64,000 bases of DNA from Serratia sp. UGAL515B_01 (GTDB lineage: Bacteria; Pseudomonadota; Gammaproteobacteria; Enterobacterales; Enterobacteriaceae): assembly GCF_033095805.1 (NCBI RefSeq), contig NZ_CP109901.1, positions 124,001 to 188,000 on the forward strand, read 5' to 3'. A program made the translations under genes and the position numbers. Of this stretch, positions 13,205 to 25,248 are shown one piece after another; the stretch's first letter is position 1, and each line of letters starts with the position of its first letter. The notes beneath the pieces are model-generated. The model was not told where the DNA came from and made no database searches. It saw only the letters and a list, made by a program, of their open reading frames with translations.

Positions 13205-13681
13205 ATGAAACAGATACCGATGACTTTGCTTGGCGCAGAACAGTTGCGTGAAGAGCTTGAATATTTGAAAAGCGTGCGTCGCCCAAAAATTATTGCAGAT
13301 ATTGCAGACGCGCGTGAACATGGCGATCTGAAAGAGAATGCCGAATACCATGCAGCTAGGGAGCAGCAGGGCTTTTGTGAAGGGCGTATTCAGGAAATAG
13401 AGGCCAAGCTGTCTAATGCGCAGGTGATCGATATCACTAAAATGCCAAATACTGGCCGCGTGATTTTTGGTGCTACCGTCTCGGTCATGAACTTGGAGAC
13501 CGAAGATGAGGTAACGTACCGTATTGTCGGTGATGATGAAGCTGATTTTAAAAAAAATCTTATTTCTGTTAACTCCCCGATGGCACGTGGTCTGATTGGC
13601 AAAGAGCAGGATGATGTAGCAATCATCAAAACGCCAGGTGGTGATGTAGAATATGAAATCCTGAAGGTGGAATATCTTTAA
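13205..13681 (+). CDS. greA: Transcript cleavage factor GreA
   Basis: Rescues backtracked RNA polymerase by stimulating its intrinsic RNA cleavage through the secondary channel. 158 residues, E. coli length. The coiled-coil tip carries the catalytic acidic pair in [17 protein letters not shown], with basic-patch residues before it. The C-terminal globular domain includes [14 protein letters not shown]. 255 bp separate it from divergent dacB. A strong terminator follows. Confidence 0.98.
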   Translation: MKQIPMTLLGAEQLREELEYLKSVRRPKIIADIADAREHGDLKENAEYHAAREQQGFCEGRIQEIEAKLSNAQVIDITKMPNTGRVIFGATVSVMNLETEDEVTYRIVGDDEADFKKNLISVNSPMARGLIGKEQDDVAIIKTPGGDVEYEILKVEYL

Positions 13682-13730
13682 TTCTAAACGTGATGGTTAG
13701 ATATTCGGCAGAGTTTTGTAAAGAAAAGAA

Positions 13731-13753
13731 AAAGGCCGCTTGCGGCCTTTTAT
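13731..13753 (+). terminator. greA terminator
   Basis: Perfect 9-bp stem (13731-13739 with 13742-13750) formed by AAAGGCCGC and its complement. The T-rich right arm acts as the U tract. Confidence 0.8.
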
Positions 13754-13781
13754 CTGGTGTCGGTGCATGGCACCTTTCGCC

Positions 13782-13904
13782 ATACTTGTCATATTTCGAC
13801 GCGCAGGTGTGTTGACTACACTCGCTCACCCCCGTTCACATAGTCACCTATGCTTCTGGGGATTCACGAGCTTGTTGCCTTCCTGCAACTCGAATTATTT
13901 AGGG
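13782..13904. repeat. ERIC-type intergenic repeat (minus orientation)
   Basis: About 123 bp. Read on the minus strand it contains the ERIC core GTGAATCCCCAGAAGCATAG and, after a short spacer, GGGGGTGAGCGAG, plus the typical ends (AATAATTCGAGTTGC and ATGACAAGTAT). It lies between the greA terminator and the 3' end of yhbY, so it would be copied into the yhbY read-through transcript. Confidence 0.7.
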
Positions 13905-13921
13905 TGAAAGTTGGCTTTTGA

Positions 13922-14215
13922 TTAGCGCGGTAAAGTGATCTTGCGTTCTTTAGACGGGCGGTAAAGGATGACTGTACTGCCTATCACTTGTACATTACAG
14001 GCACTTGTTTCACGTACAATAGCGTCGGCTATCAGGGTTTTGGTCTCGCGATCTTCAGCAGCGATTTTTACTTTGATTAGCTCATGATGCTCTAGAGCCT
14101 GCTCGATTTCAGCCAGCACCCCTTCGGTGAGGCCGTTATTACCCAGCATGACAACCGGTTTCAACGGATGTGCCAAGCTTTTCAGGTGTTGTTTTTGTTT
14201 ATTATTCAGATTCAT
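13922..14215 (-). CDS. yhbY: Ribosome assembly RNA-binding protein YhbY
   Basis: 97 residues, a single CRS1/YhbY (CRM) domain that binds pre-50S particles. The GxxG-type RNA-binding loop is seen as MLGNNGLTEGV, with the family start MNLNNKQKQHLKSLAHPLKP. Divergent from rlmE. Confidence 0.95.
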   Translation of the reverse strand: MNLNNKQKQHLKSLAHPLKPVVMLGNNGLTEGVLAEIEQALEHHELIKVKIAAEDRETKTLIADAIVRETSACNVQVIGSTVILYRPSKERKITLPR

Positions 14216-14548
14216 TGTCTTTTTTGCTTAAGTTGGGATTGAAAACGGTACATTCTACCGCCATCTCATGTGTATCACCAAATCGGTCTGCACCGAATGG
14301 AGTCTACGTGAGTAGCACATCTGGTTTACCTTATGGGTTTCAAGTCGCAACCGTGTCAACTATCCTCTGGCGCTTGACTCCTGTCAGTGATTGGGGATAG
14401 TGGTCAATCCGTCGGTAACAGATCTTTTAAGCTACTTGCTGCAGCCCAGAAGAAGCGGGAGCACGGTTCGGCCACCTAATGCGGCCAATAACCTGCAGCT
14501 CGAAAGAAAGCGGGCATAAGGCTCTTTTTAGGATAGTTGGAAAACGAG
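14216..14548. other. yhbY-rlmE divergent intergenic region
   Basis: 333 bp between two divergent starts. It must hold both promoters. I see no conserved operator. Short frames here are not supported by any family. Confidence 0.4.
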
Positions 14549-15178
14549 ATGGCAAATAAAAAGCGTTCGGCCAGTTCCAGTCGCTGGCTACAAGAACACT
14601 TTAGCGATAAATATGTGCAACAGGCGCAGAAAAAAGGGCTGCGTTCTCGAGCCTGGTTTAAACTTGATGAAATACAGCAAAGTGACAAGCTGTTTAGGCC
14701 CGGAATGACCGTCGTTGATTTGGGGGCAGCACCGGGCGGTTGGTCACAATATGTGGTAACACAGATTGGTAGTAACGGGCGTATCATTGCCTGTGATATT
14801 TTGCCTATGGATCCAATTGTTGGCGTCGATTTCCTTCAGGGCGATTTTCGTGATGAACTGGTTCTTAAAGCACTGTTGGAACGTGTAGGTGAAAGTAAAG
14901 TTCAGGTAGTCATGTCTGACATGGCCCCTAACATGAGTGGCACCCCGGCAGTCGATATTCCGAGATCGATGTATCTGGTAGAGTTAGCACTGGAAATGTG
15001 TCGTGATGTTCTCGCACCAGGCGGTAGTTTTCTGGTAAAGGTGTTCCAGGGAGATGGTTTTGACGAGTACCTACGGGAAATTCGCTCCCTGTTTACGAAG
15101 GTTAAGATTCGTAAGCCTGACGCTTCCCGCGCACGTTCGCGCGAAGTGTACATTGTAGCGACGGGGCGGAAACTGTAG
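14549..15178 (+). CDS. rlmE: 23S rRNA 2'-O-methyltransferase (Um2552)
   Basis: RrmJ/FtsJ, a heat-shock SAM-dependent methylase that modifies U2552 of 23S rRNA in the 50S subunit. 209 residues when begun at [10 protein letters not shown], the E. coli length; a TTG four codons upstream is ignored. The full catalytic set K38, D124, K164, E199 is present at the canonical numbers, and the SAM motif is [11 protein letters not shown]. ftsH follows in the same direction after 47 bp, the known rlmE-ftsH operon. Confidence 0.97.
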   Translation: MANKKRSASSSRWLQEHFSDKYVQQAQKKGLRSRAWFKLDEIQQSDKLFRPGMTVVDLGAAPGGWSQYVVTQIGSNGRIIACDILPMDPIVGVDFLQGDFRDELVLKALLERVGESKVQVVMSDMAPNMSGTPAVDIPRSMYLVELALEMCRDVLAPGGSFLVKVFQGDGFDEYLREIRSLFTKVKIRKPDASRARSREVYIVATGRKL

Positions 15179-15225
15179 TACCCTAACGCTGTTTGTTAAC
15201 ACAGTTGTAATATGAGGTTAATCCC

Positions 15226-17166
15226 TTGAGTGACATGGCGAAAAACCTAATTCTCTGGTTAGTCATCGCGGTAGTGTTGATGTCTGTATTCCAGAGCTTT
15301 GGGCCCAGCGAGTCTAATGGCCGTAGGGTGGATTATACTACCTTCATGTCCGAACTGACCCAAGATCAGATTCGTGAAACGCGCATTAATGGGCGTGAAA
15401 TTAACGTTATACGTAAAGACAGCAACAAGTACACGACCTACATCCCGGTCAACGATCCGAAGTTGCTTGATACGTTGTTGACCAAGAATGTCAAAGTTGT
15501 CGGTGAACCACCGGAAGAACCGAGTTTGCTGGCTTCCATCTTTATTTCCTGGTTCCCAATGCTGTTGCTGATTGGTGTCTGGATATTCTTTATGCGTCAA
15601 ATGCAGGGAGGCGGTGGCAAAGGTGCAATGTCCTTTGGCAAAAGCAAAGCCCGTATGCTGACAGAAGACCAGATTAAAACCACTTTTGCCGATGTTGCTG
15701 GTTGTGATGAAGCAAAAGAAGAAGTGAGCGAACTGGTGGATTATCTGCGTGAGCCAAGCAGATTCCAGAAACTGGGCGGTAAGATCCCCAAAGGGGTGCT
15801 GATGGTTGGCCCGCCAGGTACTGGTAAGACACTGTTAGCAAAAGCGATTGCCGGCGAAGCCAAAGTGCCATTTTTCACCATTTCAGGTTCTGATTTTGTT
15901 GAAATGTTCGTAGGTGTCGGTGCGTCCCGCGTACGTGACATGTTTGAACAAGCAAAGAAAGCCGCTCCATGCATTATCTTCATCGATGAAATCGATGCCG
16001 TAGGGCGTCAACGTGGTGCGGGTCTTGGCGGTGGTCACGATGAGCGTGAGCAGACGCTAAACCAGATGCTGGTTGAAATGGATGGTTTTGAAGGCAACGA
16101 AGGTATCATCGTTATTGCTGCAACTAACCGTCCTGATGTTCTTGATCCTGCATTGTTGCGTCCAGGCCGTTTCGACCGTCAGGTTGTTGTAGGCCTGCCT
16201 GATGTACGTGGCCGTGAGCAGATCCTCAAAGTGCACATGCGTCGTGTGCCGTTGGCGACAGATATTGACGCCTCTGTGATTGCGCGTGGTACACCAGGGT
16301 TTTCTGGTGCTGACTTGGCAAACTTGGTTAATGAAGCCGCATTGTTCGCTGCGCGTGGCAACAAACGGGTTGTGTCAATGGTCGAGTTTGAAAAGGCTAA
16401 AGACAAAATCATGATGGGGGCAGAACGTCGCTCCATGGTGATGACCGAAGCGCAGAAAGAGTCGACTGCTTATCACGAAGCGGGTCACGCTATTATTGGC
16501 CGTTTGGTTCCTGAGCACGATCCTGTGCACAAAGTTACGATTATTCCTCGTGGCCGTGCGCTGGGTGTGACCTTCTTCTTACCTGAAGGGGATGCGATAA
16601 GTGCTAGCCGTCAGAAGTTGGAAAGCCAAATTTCCACTCTTTACGGTGGCCGTCTGGCTGAAGAGATTATTTACGGTCCAGAGAAGGTTTCTACCGGTGC
16701 GTCGAACGACATAAAAGTGGCTACCTCGATCGCCCGCAACATGGTTACCCAGTGGGGGTTCTCTGAGAAATTGGGACCATTGTTGTATGCAGAGGAAGAG
16801 GGAGAGGTTTTCCTAGGCCGCTCAGTAGCCAAGGCGAAACATATGTCTGACGAAACGGCACGTATTATTGACCAGGAAGTAAAATCTCTGATCGAGCGTA
16901 ACTACACCCGTGCACGTACGTTGTTGATGGAAAATATGGACATCCTTCATTCAATGAAAGATGCCTTGATGAAATATGAAACTATCGACGCCCCCCAGAT
17001 CGATGATCTGATGAACCGTAAAGATGTGCGTCCTCCAGCAGGTTGGGACGACGCTACGAAAAGTAACAATTCCGACAACGGTGGTACACCAAAAGCTCCG
17101 TCGTCGGTCGATGAGCCGAGTGCCCCGAATACAGGTAACACTGTTTCAGAACAACTCGACAAGTAG
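15226..17166 (+). CDS. ftsH: ATP-dependent zinc metalloprotease FtsH
   Basis: Inner-membrane AAA+ protease degrading sigma-32, LpxC and misassembled membrane proteins. 646 residues: two N-terminal membrane spans (about 5-25 and 99-123) around a periplasmic loop, Walker A GPPGTGKT, Walker B IIFIDEID, second region of homology, then the zinc site HEAGH at 417-421. The TTG at 15226 has GAGG eight bases upstream. The ATG at 15235 (MAKNLILW), often annotated as the start, is less well spaced, so both are possible. Acidic, Ser/Asn-rich tail. Confidence 0.97.
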   Translation: MSDMAKNLILWLVIAVVLMSVFQSFGPSESNGRRVDYTTFMSELTQDQIRETRINGREINVIRKDSNKYTTYIPVNDPKLLDTLLTKNVKVVGEPPEEPSLLASIFISWFPMLLLIGVWIFFMRQMQGGGGKGAMSFGKSKARMLTEDQIKTTFADVAGCDEAKEEVSELVDYLREPSRFQKLGGKIPKGVLMVGPPGTGKTLLAKAIAGEAKVPFFTISGSDFVEMFVGVGASRVRDMFEQAKKAAPCIIFIDEIDAVGRQRGAGLGGGHDEREQTLNQMLVEMDGFEGNEGIIVIAATNRPDVLDPALLRPGRFDRQVVVGLPDVRGREQILKVHMRRVPLATDIDASVIARGTPGFSGADLANLVNEAALFAARGNKRVVSMVEFEKAKDKIMMGAERRSMVMTEAQKESTAYHEAGHAIIGRLVPEHDPVHKVTIIPRGRALGVTFFLPEGDAISASRQKLESQISTLYGGRLAEEIIYGPEKVSTGASNDIKVATSIARNMVTQWGFSEKLGPLLYAEEEGEVFLGRSVAKAKHMSDETARIIDQEVKSLIERNYTRARTLLMENMDILHSMKDALMKYETIDAPQIDDLMNRKDVRPPAGWDDATKSNNSDNGGTPKAPSSVDEPSAPNTGNTVSEQLDK

Positions 17167-17187
17167 TATCTATTGTGTAATAAGATG

Positions 17188-17213
17188 AAACCCCGGCCAG
17201 TCCGGGGTTTTTT
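17188..17213 (+). terminator. ftsH terminator
   Basis: 9-bp stem AAACCCCGG (17188-17196) with 17202-17210, loop CCAGT, followed by T residues. It precedes folP by 45 bp, so folP may depend partly on read-through. Confidence 0.8.
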
Positions 17214-17257
17214 GGTTCATAAAGATATAAAACGGGAAATATTAAGGTCAATTAATC

Positions 17258-18091
17258 ATGCAGTTAACCGTGCGCGACACGATCCTTGATCTCAACCATC
17301 CTCAGGTTATGGGGATACTTAACGTCACTCCAGACTCATTCTCAGATGGTGGAAAGCATAATTCGTTGAATGATGCCCTGCTACATGCCCACGCGCTGAT
17401 TTCTGCCGGAGCGACAATGATTGATGTTGGGGGCGAGTCCACGCGTCCTGGTGCTGCTGATGTAAGTGAAGAGGAAGAGATAGCGCGTGTCGTGCCTGTA
17501 GTCGAAGCGCTGGCACAGCGTTTTGAAATTTTTATCTCGGTCGATACCTCTAAAGCGGCTGTGATTCGCGCATCTGCCAGTGTGGGCGCGCATATGATTA
17601 ATGATGTTCGCTCTTTGCAGGAACCTGGCGCGTTGCAAGCTGCAGCGGAAAGTGGGTTACCAGTTTGCCTGATGCATATGCAAGGTGAGCCACGCACAAT
17701 GCAACAGGCACCGCACTATGACGACTTGATTGGTGACGTAAATGCGTTTTTCGAGCACCATATTGAGCGCTGTATGTCAGTGGGAATAGAAAAACATAAA
17801 TTGTTGCTCGACCCAGGCTTCGGTTTCGGTAAGAATTTAACGCATAATTACCAACTTCTAGCTAGGTTGGGAGAATTCAACCACTTCGATTTGCCACTTT
17901 TAGTCGGCATGTCGCGCAAGTCGATGATTGGCCAGTTGTTGAATGTGCCCCCTGAACAACGGGTTATTGGTAGTGTTGCCTGTGCAGTGATTGCTGTGAT
18001 GCAGGGGGCGAGGATAGTCAGAGTGCATGATGTTAAAGAAACTGTCGAGGCGATCCGAGTCGTCGAGGCAACACTTTCAGCTAGGGGATAG
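17258..18091 (+). CDS. folP: Dihydropteroate synthase
   Basis: Folate pathway enzyme condensing 6-hydroxymethyl-dihydropterin diphosphate with p-aminobenzoate; the sulfonamide target. 277 residues. Motifs: [35 protein letters not shown] and the C-terminal RVHDVKE. glmM starts 7 bp after its stop, the usual folP-glmM operon. Confidence 0.97.
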   Translation: MQLTVRDTILDLNHPQVMGILNVTPDSFSDGGKHNSLNDALLHAHALISAGATMIDVGGESTRPGAADVSEEEEIARVVPVVEALAQRFEIFISVDTSKAAVIRASASVGAHMINDVRSLQEPGALQAAAESGLPVCLMHMQGEPRTMQQAPHYDDLIGDVNAFFEHHIERCMSVGIEKHKLLLDPGFGFGKNLTHNYQLLARLGEFNHFDLPLLVGMSRKSMIGQLLNVPPEQRVIGSVACAVIAVMQGARIVRVHDVKETVEAIRVVEATLSARG

Positions 18092-18098
18092 TAGACAC

Positions 18099-19436
18099 AT
18101 GAGTGAGCGCAAATACTTTGGTACCGATGGCATACGTGGCAAAGTCGGTGACAGTCCAATAACTCCAGAATTTGTGCTTAAGCTTGGTTGGGCGGCTGGC
18201 AAAGTACTGGCGCGCCACGGTTCCCGCAAAATTATTATCGGCAAAGATACTCGCATCTCCGGTTATATGTTGGAGTCCGCATTGGAAGCTGGACTTGCCG
18301 CAGCAGGGCTTTCTGCATCGTTTACCGGGCCTATGCCAACGCCAGCAGTGGCATATCTGACGCGTACTTTCCGTGCAGAGGCAGGGATCGTTATTTCAGC
18401 GTCACATAACCCATTCTACGATAACGGGATCAAATTCTTCTCCATCGATGGTGCCAAGTTACCCGATGATGTTGAGGAAGCCATCGAGGCAGAAATGGAA
18501 AAGCCTCTGACCTGTGTTGAGTCAGCCGAATTAGGGAAAGCCAGCCGTATTGTTGATGCTGCCGGGCGCTATATCGAATTTTGTAAAGGGACGTTTCCAA
18601 GTGAACTGAGCCTGAACGGCTTGAAGATTGTGGTGGATTGTGCCAATGGTGCAACCTATCACATAGCCCCTAGCGTACTTAGGGAGCTAGGGGCAACGGT
18701 GATTGCCATCGGTTGTGAACCAGATGGTATGAATATCAACGAGAAATGCGGTGCAACTGACGTTCGTCAATTGCAGGAGCGTGTGCTGGAAGAACAAGCT
18801 CACGTTGGCCTTGCATTTGATGGCGATGGCGATCGCTTAATGATGGTTGATCATCTCGGTAATCAAGTCGATGGTGATCAGATCCTTTATATTATTGCCC
18901 GTGAAGGTTTGCGTCAGGGGCAACTGCGTGGAGGGGCTGTCGGTACATTGATGAGTAATATGGGCCTTGAACTTGCGCTAAAGCAACTCGGTATTCCGTT
19001 TGCTCGTGCAAAGGTAGGTGACCGCTATGTGCTGGAAAAATTGCAGGAGCTAGGATGGCGCATTGGGGCCGAAAATTCTGGTCATGTGATCTTGCTGGAT
19101 AAAACTACCACGGGTGATGGCATTGTTGCAGGCCTACAGGTTTTGACTGCCATGGTGCGAAATGATATGAGTCTACACGACCTGTGCAGCGGTATGAAAT
19201 TACTCCCACAAATCTTGGTGAACGTGCGTTTTGCAGGTGAAGATAACCCATTGGAGTCAGACGCCGTGCTGAAAGTCACCGAGCAGGTAGAAACTGAACT
19301 GGCGGGGCGTGGCCGTGTATTATTGCGTAAATCGGGGACTGAACCGTTGATCCGTGTGATGGTCGAAGGCGAGGATGAGCAGCAAGTTACAGCATTGGCG
19401 CACCGTATTGCTGATGCCGTTAAATTGGCAGGCTAA
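18099..19436 (+). CDS. glmM: Phosphoglucosamine mutase
   Basis: Converts glucosamine-6-phosphate to glucosamine-1-phosphate on the route to UDP-GlcNAc. 445 residues. Phosphoserine loop [12 protein letters not shown] (Ser near 102), metal loop FDGDGDR, sugar-binding GAENSGHV and phosphate-binding [12 protein letters not shown]. The open frame begins 24 codons earlier inside folP, but [14 protein letters not shown] is the family start. Confidence 0.97.
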   Translation: MSERKYFGTDGIRGKVGDSPITPEFVLKLGWAAGKVLARHGSRKIIIGKDTRISGYMLESALEAGLAAAGLSASFTGPMPTPAVAYLTRTFRAEAGIVISASHNPFYDNGIKFFSIDGAKLPDDVEEAIEAEMEKPLTCVESAELGKASRIVDAAGRYIEFCKGTFPSELSLNGLKIVVDCANGATYHIAPSVLRELGATVIAIGCEPDGMNINEKCGATDVRQLQERVLEEQAHVGLAFDGDGDRLMMVDHLGNQVDGDQILYIIAREGLRQGQLRGGAVGTLMSNMGLELALKQLGIPFARAKVGDRYVLEKLQELGWRIGAENSGHVILLDKTTTGDGIVAGLQVLTAMVRNDMSLHDLCSGMKLLPQILVNVRFAGEDNPLESDAVLKVTEQVETELAGRGRVLLRKSGTEPLIRVMVEGEDEQQVTALAHRIADAVKLAG

Positions 19437-19448
19437 TTACCTGTTTTC

Positions 19449-19476
19449 ATGCAGACACAGTAACCTGTGTCTGCAT
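19449..19476. terminator. Perfect hairpin downstream of glmM
   Basis: 12-bp perfect stem ATGCAGACACAG / CTGTGTCTGCAT with loop TAAC, 12 bp after the glmM stop. There is no U tract, so it is more likely an mRNA 3'-end stabiliser or processing structure than an efficient intrinsic terminator. Confidence 0.5.
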
Positions 19477-19695
19477 AAGTGACAGATTATCCCCATTTTT
19501 GATGTTTTTTTCCGCAAACGCGTCGGCGACTGCAAATTGGTCTTGCACCCTCAGGCGGCTTTGGTTAATATTCAAACCCGCTTCAGTAGGCTGTTTTAAC
19601 CGCATGCAGCGCTTGCTTAAGGTTAAAAAATAGCAAACACTCTGAAGTGAGAAGCATTTGGCACGCGGGAAACCCGCAAGGATAGAGGTACAACT

Positions 19696-20031
19696 ATGTA
19701 CGAAGCTCTTCTAGTAATTTTCTTGCTGATCTCTATCGGGCTTGTTGCTTTGATTATGATACAGCAGGGTAAAGGCGCTGACATGGGAGCCTCATTCGGA
19801 GCAGGTGCTTCTGGCACGTTATTCGGTTCTACCGGTTCGGGCAACTTTATGACTCGAATGACTGCCGTTCTGGCAACGTTGTTCTTCGTCATTAGCCTGA
19901 TTCTCGGCAATCTGAGCAGCAAGCAAAGCAAGAATGGCAGCGAGTGGGAAAATTTAGGTCAGCCAGTGAAAACTGAGAAGATCACTGCGCCGTCGGCACA
20001 GGCTAAACCTAGCAGTGACATCCCACAGTAA
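19696..20031 (+). CDS. secG: Protein-export membrane protein SecG
   Basis: 111 residues, third subunit of the SecYEG translocon. Two membrane spans (about 3-23 and 53-73) joined by the conserved cytoplasmic loop IQQGKGADMGASFGAGAS, followed by a polar tail. Same position as in E. coli, upstream of tRNA-Leu and tRNA-fMet. Confidence 0.96.
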   Translation: MYEALLVIFLLISIGLVALIMIQQGKGADMGASFGAGASGTLFGSTGSGNFMTRMTAVLATLFFVISLILGNLSSKQSKNGSEWENLGQPVKTEKITAPSAQAKPSSDIPQ

Positions 20032-20097
20032 GCGGTAAAAAGTTTGAAGTCGAATGTTGATGATATATCACAAGATCCGATAGTAGTGAGAATCAGT

Positions 20098-20184
20098 ACC
20101 GAGGTGGTGGAATTGGTAGACACGCTACCTTGAGGTGGTAGTGCCCTAATGGGCTTGTGGGTTCGAGTCCCATCCTCGGTACCA
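20098..20184 (+). tRNA. leuU: tRNA-Leu (GAG)
   Basis: 87 nt including the encoded CCA. Acceptor stem ACCGAGG pairs with CCTCGGT. Anticodon stem CTACC/GGTAG holds loop TTGAGGT, with GAG at positions 34-36. The long variable arm is typical of class II tRNA. Sequence and position after secG identify it as leuU. Confidence 0.97.
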
Positions 20185-20244
20185 AATCCCAGAGATAACT
20201 TGCTTTTTTGCGATTATCGGCGTAGTATTTGCCACGTTTTCGGA

Positions 20245-20321
<77 letters not shown>

Positions 20322-20457
20322 CTTTCATGTAAGTGTTTATTTTCAAATACACTATTCGATTAAAATCCTATTTTCTCGAACAACATTTGAAAATGACACT
20401 TGTACAGAAAGTTGTACCGAAGCCGCTTTGCGGCAAACAGGGTCCAGTTGCACAAAG

Positions 20458-20479
20458 CCCCGAATTTTCGGGGTTTTTT
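20458..20479 (+). terminator. Terminator between metY and rimP
   Basis: 7-bp stem CCCCGAA/TTCGGGG (20458-20464 with 20467-20473) followed by six T residues. A second small hairpin GCCGC-TTT-GCGGC precedes it. In E. coli terminators here partially separate metY from the nusA operon and allow NusA-sensitive read-through. The same role is inferred. Confidence 0.8.
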
Positions 20480-20539
20480 GTTATTTGGCAACAGAATCAC
20501 TGGGCTATTAAGCCCTTTTTTTATGTCTTGGGGGTGGGC

Positions 20540-20992
20540 TTGTCCACATTAGAGCAAAAGTTAACAGAGATGCTTTCCGCACCGGTAGAGGCGTTGGGCT
20601 TTGAGCTCGTAGGCATCGAATTTATTCGGGCGCGCCAATCAACACTACGCATCTATATTGATAGTGACAACGGAATTAATGTTGATGATTGCGCTGATGT
20701 CAGCCACCAAGTCAGCGCCGTATTGGACGTTGAAGATCCCATTACTGTTGCTTACAACTTGGAAGTCTCCTCTCCTGGCCTTGATCGTCCTATGTTCACT
20801 GCAGAACACTACCAGCGTTTTATCGGTGAAGAAGTTAGCGTTGTTTTGCGAATGGCGATACAAAACCGCCGTAAGTGGCAGGGCACCATCAAGTCTGTCG
20901 AAGGCGAGATGATCACGGTTACTGTGGAAGGGAAAGATGAAGTGTTCGCGCTGAGTAACATTCAGAAAGCGAACCTGGTACCCCACTTTTAA
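20540..20992 (+). CDS. rimP: Ribosome maturation factor RimP
   Basis: 30S assembly factor, first gene of the nusA-infB operon. 150 residues when begun at TTG 20540, which yields [12 protein letters not shown] as in E. coli; a GGGGGTG ribosome site lies just upstream. The frame is open 69 codons further, but that extension runs through the terminator and has no family support. Conserved [20 protein letters not shown] and the C-terminal Sm-like half ending [11 protein letters not shown]. Confidence 0.95.
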   Translation: MSTLEQKLTEMLSAPVEALGFELVGIEFIRARQSTLRIYIDSDNGINVDDCADVSHQVSAVLDVEDPITVAYNLEVSSPGLDRPMFTAEHYQRFIGEEVSVVLRMAIQNRRKWQGTIKSVEGEMITVTVEGKDEVFALSNIQKANLVPHF

Positions 20993-21013
20993 AGTTTGTA
21001 TGAGGCAACTAGG

Positions 21014-22522
21014 ATGAACAAAGAGATTCTGGCTGTTGTTGAAGCTGTTTCCAATGAAAAATCCCTTCCGCGTGAAAAGATTTTCGAAGCCCTGGAAACC
21101 GCATTAGCCACAGCAACCAAGAAGAAATATGAGCAGGAAATCGATGTGCGTGTCAGTATTGACCGCAAAACTGGCGATTTCGATACCTTCCGCCGTTGGG
21201 TTGCCGTTGATGAGGTGACTCAGCCAACGCGTGAAATTACGCTAGAGGCTGCACAATATGACGATCCGTCCGTTGAACTGGGCGGTTATATTGAAGATCA
21301 GATCGAGTCCGTGACCTTTGATCGTATCACCACACAAACAGCCAAGCAGGTTATTGTACAAAAAGTGCGTGAAGCCGAGCGTGCTATGGTGGTTGATGCT
21401 TTCCGCCAACACGAAGGTGAAATTGTCACCGGCGTAGTAAAAAAAGTAACTCGTGACAGTATTTCGCTGGATTTGGGGAGTAATGCTGAAGCTGTCATTG
21501 GTCGTGAAGACATGCTGCCGCGTGAGAATTTCCGCCCTGGTGACCGTATTCGTGGCGTGCTCTATGCTGTGCGTCCTGAAGCACGTGGTGTGCAACTATT
21601 TGTTAGCCGCTCCAGCCCGGATATGCTCAAAGAGTTGTTCCGTATTGAAGTGCCGGAAATTGGCGAAGAAGTGATTGAAATTAAAGCCGCTGCTCGTGAT
21701 CCTGGTTCCCGTGCCAAGATTGCTGTGAAGACTAACGATAAGCGTATCGACCCGGTCGGTGCTTGTGTTGGTATGCGCGGTGCTCGTGTCCAGGCCGTTT
21801 CGAGTGAGCTTGGCGGAGAACGTATTGATATCATCCTGTGGGATGATAATCCTGCACAGTTCGTCATTAACGCCATGGCCCCGGCAGATGTTGCCTCGAT
21901 TGTGGTTGATGAAGACAGATGCACCATGGACATTGCCGTTGAAGCCAGCAATCTGGCACAGGCGATCGGCCGTAATGGCCAAAACGTGCGCTTAGCCTCC
22001 CAGCTTTTGAAACAGCATCGTGATGATGATCGCTGGGAACTGAACGTGATGACGGCGGACGATCTGCAGGCCAAGCATCAGGCCGAGGCTCATGCCGCCA
22101 TTGATACCTTCACCAAGTATCTTGATATTGACGAAGATTTCGCCACTGTCTTGGTCGAAGAAGGTTTCTCAACGCTGGAAGAGTTGGCCTATGTGCCAAT
22201 CAAAGAGTTGTTGGAAATCGACGGACTGGATGAAGATACGGTTGAAGCGTTGCGCGATCGTGCCAAAGCTGCATTGACCACGCTGGCCCTGGCTCAGGAA
22301 GAAAGCCTGGGCGATCAAAAACCTGCTGATGATTTGCTTAACCTTCCGGGGCTTGAGCGTAGCATGGCATTTAAACTGGCTGCGCGTGGGGTTTGTACGC
22401 TGGAAGAGCTTGCCGAGCAGGGTGTTGACGATCTTGCTGATATTGAAGGGCTTAGTGATGAACAGGCCGGCGAGCTGATTATGGCCGCACGTAATATCTG
22501 TTGGTTTGGCAACAACGCGTAA
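21014..22522 (+). CDS. nusA: Transcription termination/antitermination factor NusA
   Basis: 502 residues: N-terminal RNA polymerase-binding domain, S1 domain (about 135-200), two KH domains (conserved [12 protein letters not shown] and [13 protein letters not shown]), and two acidic C-terminal repeats ([10 protein letters not shown] and [10 protein letters not shown]) characteristic of gamma-proteobacteria. The start at 21014 ([12 protein letters not shown]) is supported by the family and an AGG site, six codons inside the longest frame. 21 bp after rimP. Confidence 0.97.
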   Translation: MNKEILAVVEAVSNEKSLPREKIFEALETALATATKKKYEQEIDVRVSIDRKTGDFDTFRRWVAVDEVTQPTREITLEAAQYDDPSVELGGYIEDQIESVTFDRITTQTAKQVIVQKVREAERAMVVDAFRQHEGEIVTGVVKKVTRDSISLDLGSNAEAVIGREDMLPRENFRPGDRIRGVLYAVRPEARGVQLFVSRSSPDMLKELFRIEVPEIGEEVIEIKAAARDPGSRAKIAVKTNDKRIDPVGACVGMRGARVQAVSSELGGERIDIILWDDNPAQFVINAMAPADVASIVVDEDRCTMDIAVEASNLAQAIGRNGQNVRLASQLLKQHRDDDRWELNVMTADDLQAKHQAEAHAAIDTFTKYLDIDEDFATVLVEEGFSTLEELAYVPIKELLEIDGLDEDTVEALRDRAKAALTTLALAQEESLGDQKPADDLLNLPGLERSMAFKLAARGVCTLEELAEQGVDDLADIEGLSDEQAGELIMAARNICWFGNNA

Positions 22523-22546
22523 TAAACTGTAGCAGGAAGGAACAGC

Positions 22547-25234
22547 ATGACGACAGATGTAACCGTAAAATCGCTGGCAGCAGAGATTCAGACACCGGTT
22601 GATCGCCTGGTACAGCAATTTGCTGACGCAGGGATCAAGAAGTCTGAGACTGACTCTGTTACCGAGCAAGAGAAAGAAACGTTACTGGTGCACTTAAACC
22701 GTGAACACGGCAGTGCGCCAGGTAAACTCACATTGCAGCGAAAAACGCGCAGCACATTGAATATTCCGAGCACCGGCGGTAAAAGCAAATCGGTGCAAAT
22801 TGAGGTCCGCAAGAAACGCACTTATGTAAATCGCGATACGCAGGAAGCCCAACAGGCTGAAGCGGCAGAGCAGGCACAGCGTGAAGCGGAAGAACAGGCA
22901 AGGCGCGAAGCAGAAGAGCTAGCGAAACGCGAAGCAGAAGCGAAGCGCGCAGCCGAAGAACAAGCCAAACGTGAGGCCGCGGAGATTGCTAAGCGTAATT
23001 CAGCGGAAAAAGAAAAAGTGACCAACCAACAGACCGACGAAATGACCAAGCCAGCCCAGGCAGAAAAAGCGCGCCGCGAAGCCGAAGCCGCTGAACTAAA
23101 ACGTAAAGCGGAAGAAGAAGTGCGCCGTAAGGTTGAGGAAGATGCCAAACGCGTAGCGGAAGAAGCACGCCGTATGGCTGAAGAGAATGGTGAAAAGTGG
23201 GCCGCAGCAGATGCAGCTATCGCAGAGGTTGAAACTGCCGATTACCATGTAACCACCTCTCAGCACGCTCGTGCTGCCGAAGACGAAAACGACGCTAAAG
23301 TTGAAGGCGATCGTCGTAGCCGTGCTCGAGGCGGTAAAGCGGTCAAGCAGAAGAAAGGTAACAAGCTTTCTGAATCTAAAGCCGATCGTGAAGAAGCTCG
23401 CGCCGTTACTCGTGGTGGTAAAGGCAAACGCAAGCCAAGTACCCTCCAACAGGGGTTCAACAAACCTGCTCAAGCAGTGAACCGCGATGTTGTGATCGGG
23501 GAAACCCTCACCGTTGCCGAATTGGCTAATAAAATGGCGGTTAAAGGTTCTCAGGTCATCAAAGCGATGATGAAACTTGGGGCTATGGCGACCATCAACC
23601 AAGTTATCGATCAGGAAACTGCGCAGCTTGTTGCCGAAGAAATGGGCCATAAAGTTATCCTGCGTCGTGAAAATGAGCTTGAAGAAGCGCTGATGAGCGA
23701 TCGTGATACGGGGGCTGCCGCTGAATCGCGTGCTCCGGTTGTGACCATCATGGGCCACGTTGACCACGGTAAAACCTCCTTGCTTGACTACATCCGCTCG
23801 ACAAAAGTAGCTGTAGGCGAAGCCGGTGGTATTACCCAGCATATCGGTGCTTACCATGTAGAAACCGAGAATGGCATGATCACTTTCCTGGATACTCCAG
23901 GTCACGCTGCCTTTACGTCTATGCGTGCTCGCGGTGCCCAGGCCACCGACATTGTGGTTCTGGTTGTGGCTGCAGACGATGGTGTTATGCCACAAACCAT
24001 CGAAGCTATTCAGCATGCTAAAGCGGCGCAAGTGCCATTAGTGGTTGCTGTTAACAAAATCGATAAACCAGAGGCCGATCCAGATCGCGTTAAGCAAGAA
24101 CTGTCCCAGTACGGTGTTATGCCTGAAGAATGGGGCGGTGAAGCGCAGTTTGTTCACGTTTCTGCGAAAGCAGGTACTGGTATCGATGAACTGCTGAATG
24201 CAATTCTGCTGCAGGCTGAAGTGCTTGAACTGAAAGCCGTCCGTAGCGGTATGGCGAGCGGTGTGGTGATCGAGTCCTTCTTGGATAAAGGCCGTGGCCC
24301 AGTAGCTACCGTGCTTGTTCAGGCAGGGACATTGAACAAAGGCGATATCGTTCTGTGTGGCTTCGAATATGGCCGCGTGCGTGCGATGCGTGACGAACTG
24401 GGGCGCGAAGTGACATCTGCCGGCCCTTCTATCCCGGTTGAGATCCTAGGCCTGTCCAGCGTTCCAGCTGCAGGTGACGAAGCCACCGTTGTACGTGACG
24501 AGAAGAAAGCGCGCGAAGTAGCATTGCACCGTCAAGGTAAGTTCCGTGAAGTTAAACTGGCACGTCAGCAGAAATCTAAACTGGAAAACATGTTCTCGAA
24601 CATGACTGAAGGTGAGGTTTCTGAACTTAACATCGTGCTGAAAACTGACGTACAGGGTACTTGTGAAGCGATATCTGACTCGTTACAAAAACTCTCTACT
24701 GACGAAGTCAAGGTCAAGATCGTGGGCTCTGGTGTCGGCGGTATTACTGAAACTGACGCTACTCTAGCAGCAGCATCCAACGCCATCATCCTCGGCTTCA
24801 ACGTTCGAGCGGATGCCTCTGCGCGCCGAGTGATCGAATCAGAAAGCCTGGATCTGCGTTACTACTCCGTTATTTATAACCTAATCGACGAAGTGAAGCA
24901 GGCGATGAGCGGCATGCTAGCGCCGGAATACAAACAGCAGATAATCGGTCTTGCCGAAGTGCGTGATGTGTTCAAATCACCTAAGTTCGGTGCGGTTGCC
25001 GGCTGTATGGTGACTGAAGGTACGATCAAACGTCACAACCCAATCCGTGTTCTGCGTGATAACGTGGTTATTTACGAAGGCGAGCTCGAATCCCTGCGCC
25101 GCTTCAAAGATGACGTTAACGAAGTCCGTAACGGTATGGAATGTGGTATCGGTGTTAAGAACTACAACGATGTGCGCGTAGGCGACATGATTGAAGTGTT
25201 CGAAATTATCGAGATCCAGCGCACTATCGCTTAA
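22547..25234 (+). CDS. infB: Translation initiation factor IF-2
   Basis: GTPase that places initiator tRNA on the 30S subunit and promotes subunit joining. 895 residues. Long charged helical N-terminal region rich in Glu/Ala/Lys/Arg repeats (about 100-210), IF2 N-domain, G domain with [12 protein letters not shown] (near 404), DTPGHAAF and NKIDKP, then the beta-barrel and fMet-tRNA-binding domains. The linker may host internal starts, as in E. coli IF2-beta, but none is asserted. 24 bp after nusA. Confidence 0.98.
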   Translation: MTTDVTVKSLAAEIQTPVDRLVQQFADAGIKKSETDSVTEQEKETLLVHLNREHGSAPGKLTLQRKTRSTLNIPSTGGKSKSVQIEVRKKRTYVNRDTQEAQQAEAAEQAQREAEEQARREAEELAKREAEAKRAAEEQAKREAAEIAKRNSAEKEKVTNQQTDEMTKPAQAEKARREAEAAELKRKAEEEVRRKVEEDAKRVAEEARRMAEENGEKWAAADAAIAEVETADYHVTTSQHARAAEDENDAKVEGDRRSRARGGKAVKQKKGNKLSESKADREEARAVTRGGKGKRKPSTLQQGFNKPAQAVNRDVVIGETLTVAELANKMAVKGSQVIKAMMKLGAMATINQVIDQETAQLVAEEMGHKVILRRENELEEALMSDRDTGAAAESRAPVVTIMGHVDHGKTSLLDYIRSTKVAVGEAGGITQHIGAYHVETENGMITFLDTPGHAAFTSMRARGAQATDIVVLVVAADDGVMPQTIEAIQHAKAAQVPLVVAVNKIDKPEADPDRVKQELSQYGVMPEEWGGEAQFVHVSAKAGTGIDELLNAILLQAEVLELKAVRSGMASGVVIESFLDKGRGPVATVLVQAGTLNKGDIVLCGFEYGRVRAMRDELGREVTSAGPSIPVEILGLSSVPAAGDEATVVRDEKKAREVALHRQGKFREVKLARQQKSKLENMFSNMTEGEVSELNIVLKTDVQGTCEAISDSLQKLSTDEVKVKIVGSGVGGITETDATLAAASNAIILGFNVRADASARRVIESESLDLRYYSVIYNLIDEVKQAMSGMLAPEYKQQIIGLAEVRDVFKSPKFGAVAGCMVTEGTIKRHNPIRVLRDNVVIYEGELESLRRFKDDVNEVRNGMECGIGVKNYNDVRVGDMIEVFEIIEIQRTIA

Positions 25235-25248
25235 GCGCCGTATTACAC

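Noticed and set aside
23096..24031. 311-codon frame antisense to infB
   Set aside because: Shadow of the strongly biased codons of infB; no motif and no ribosome site.
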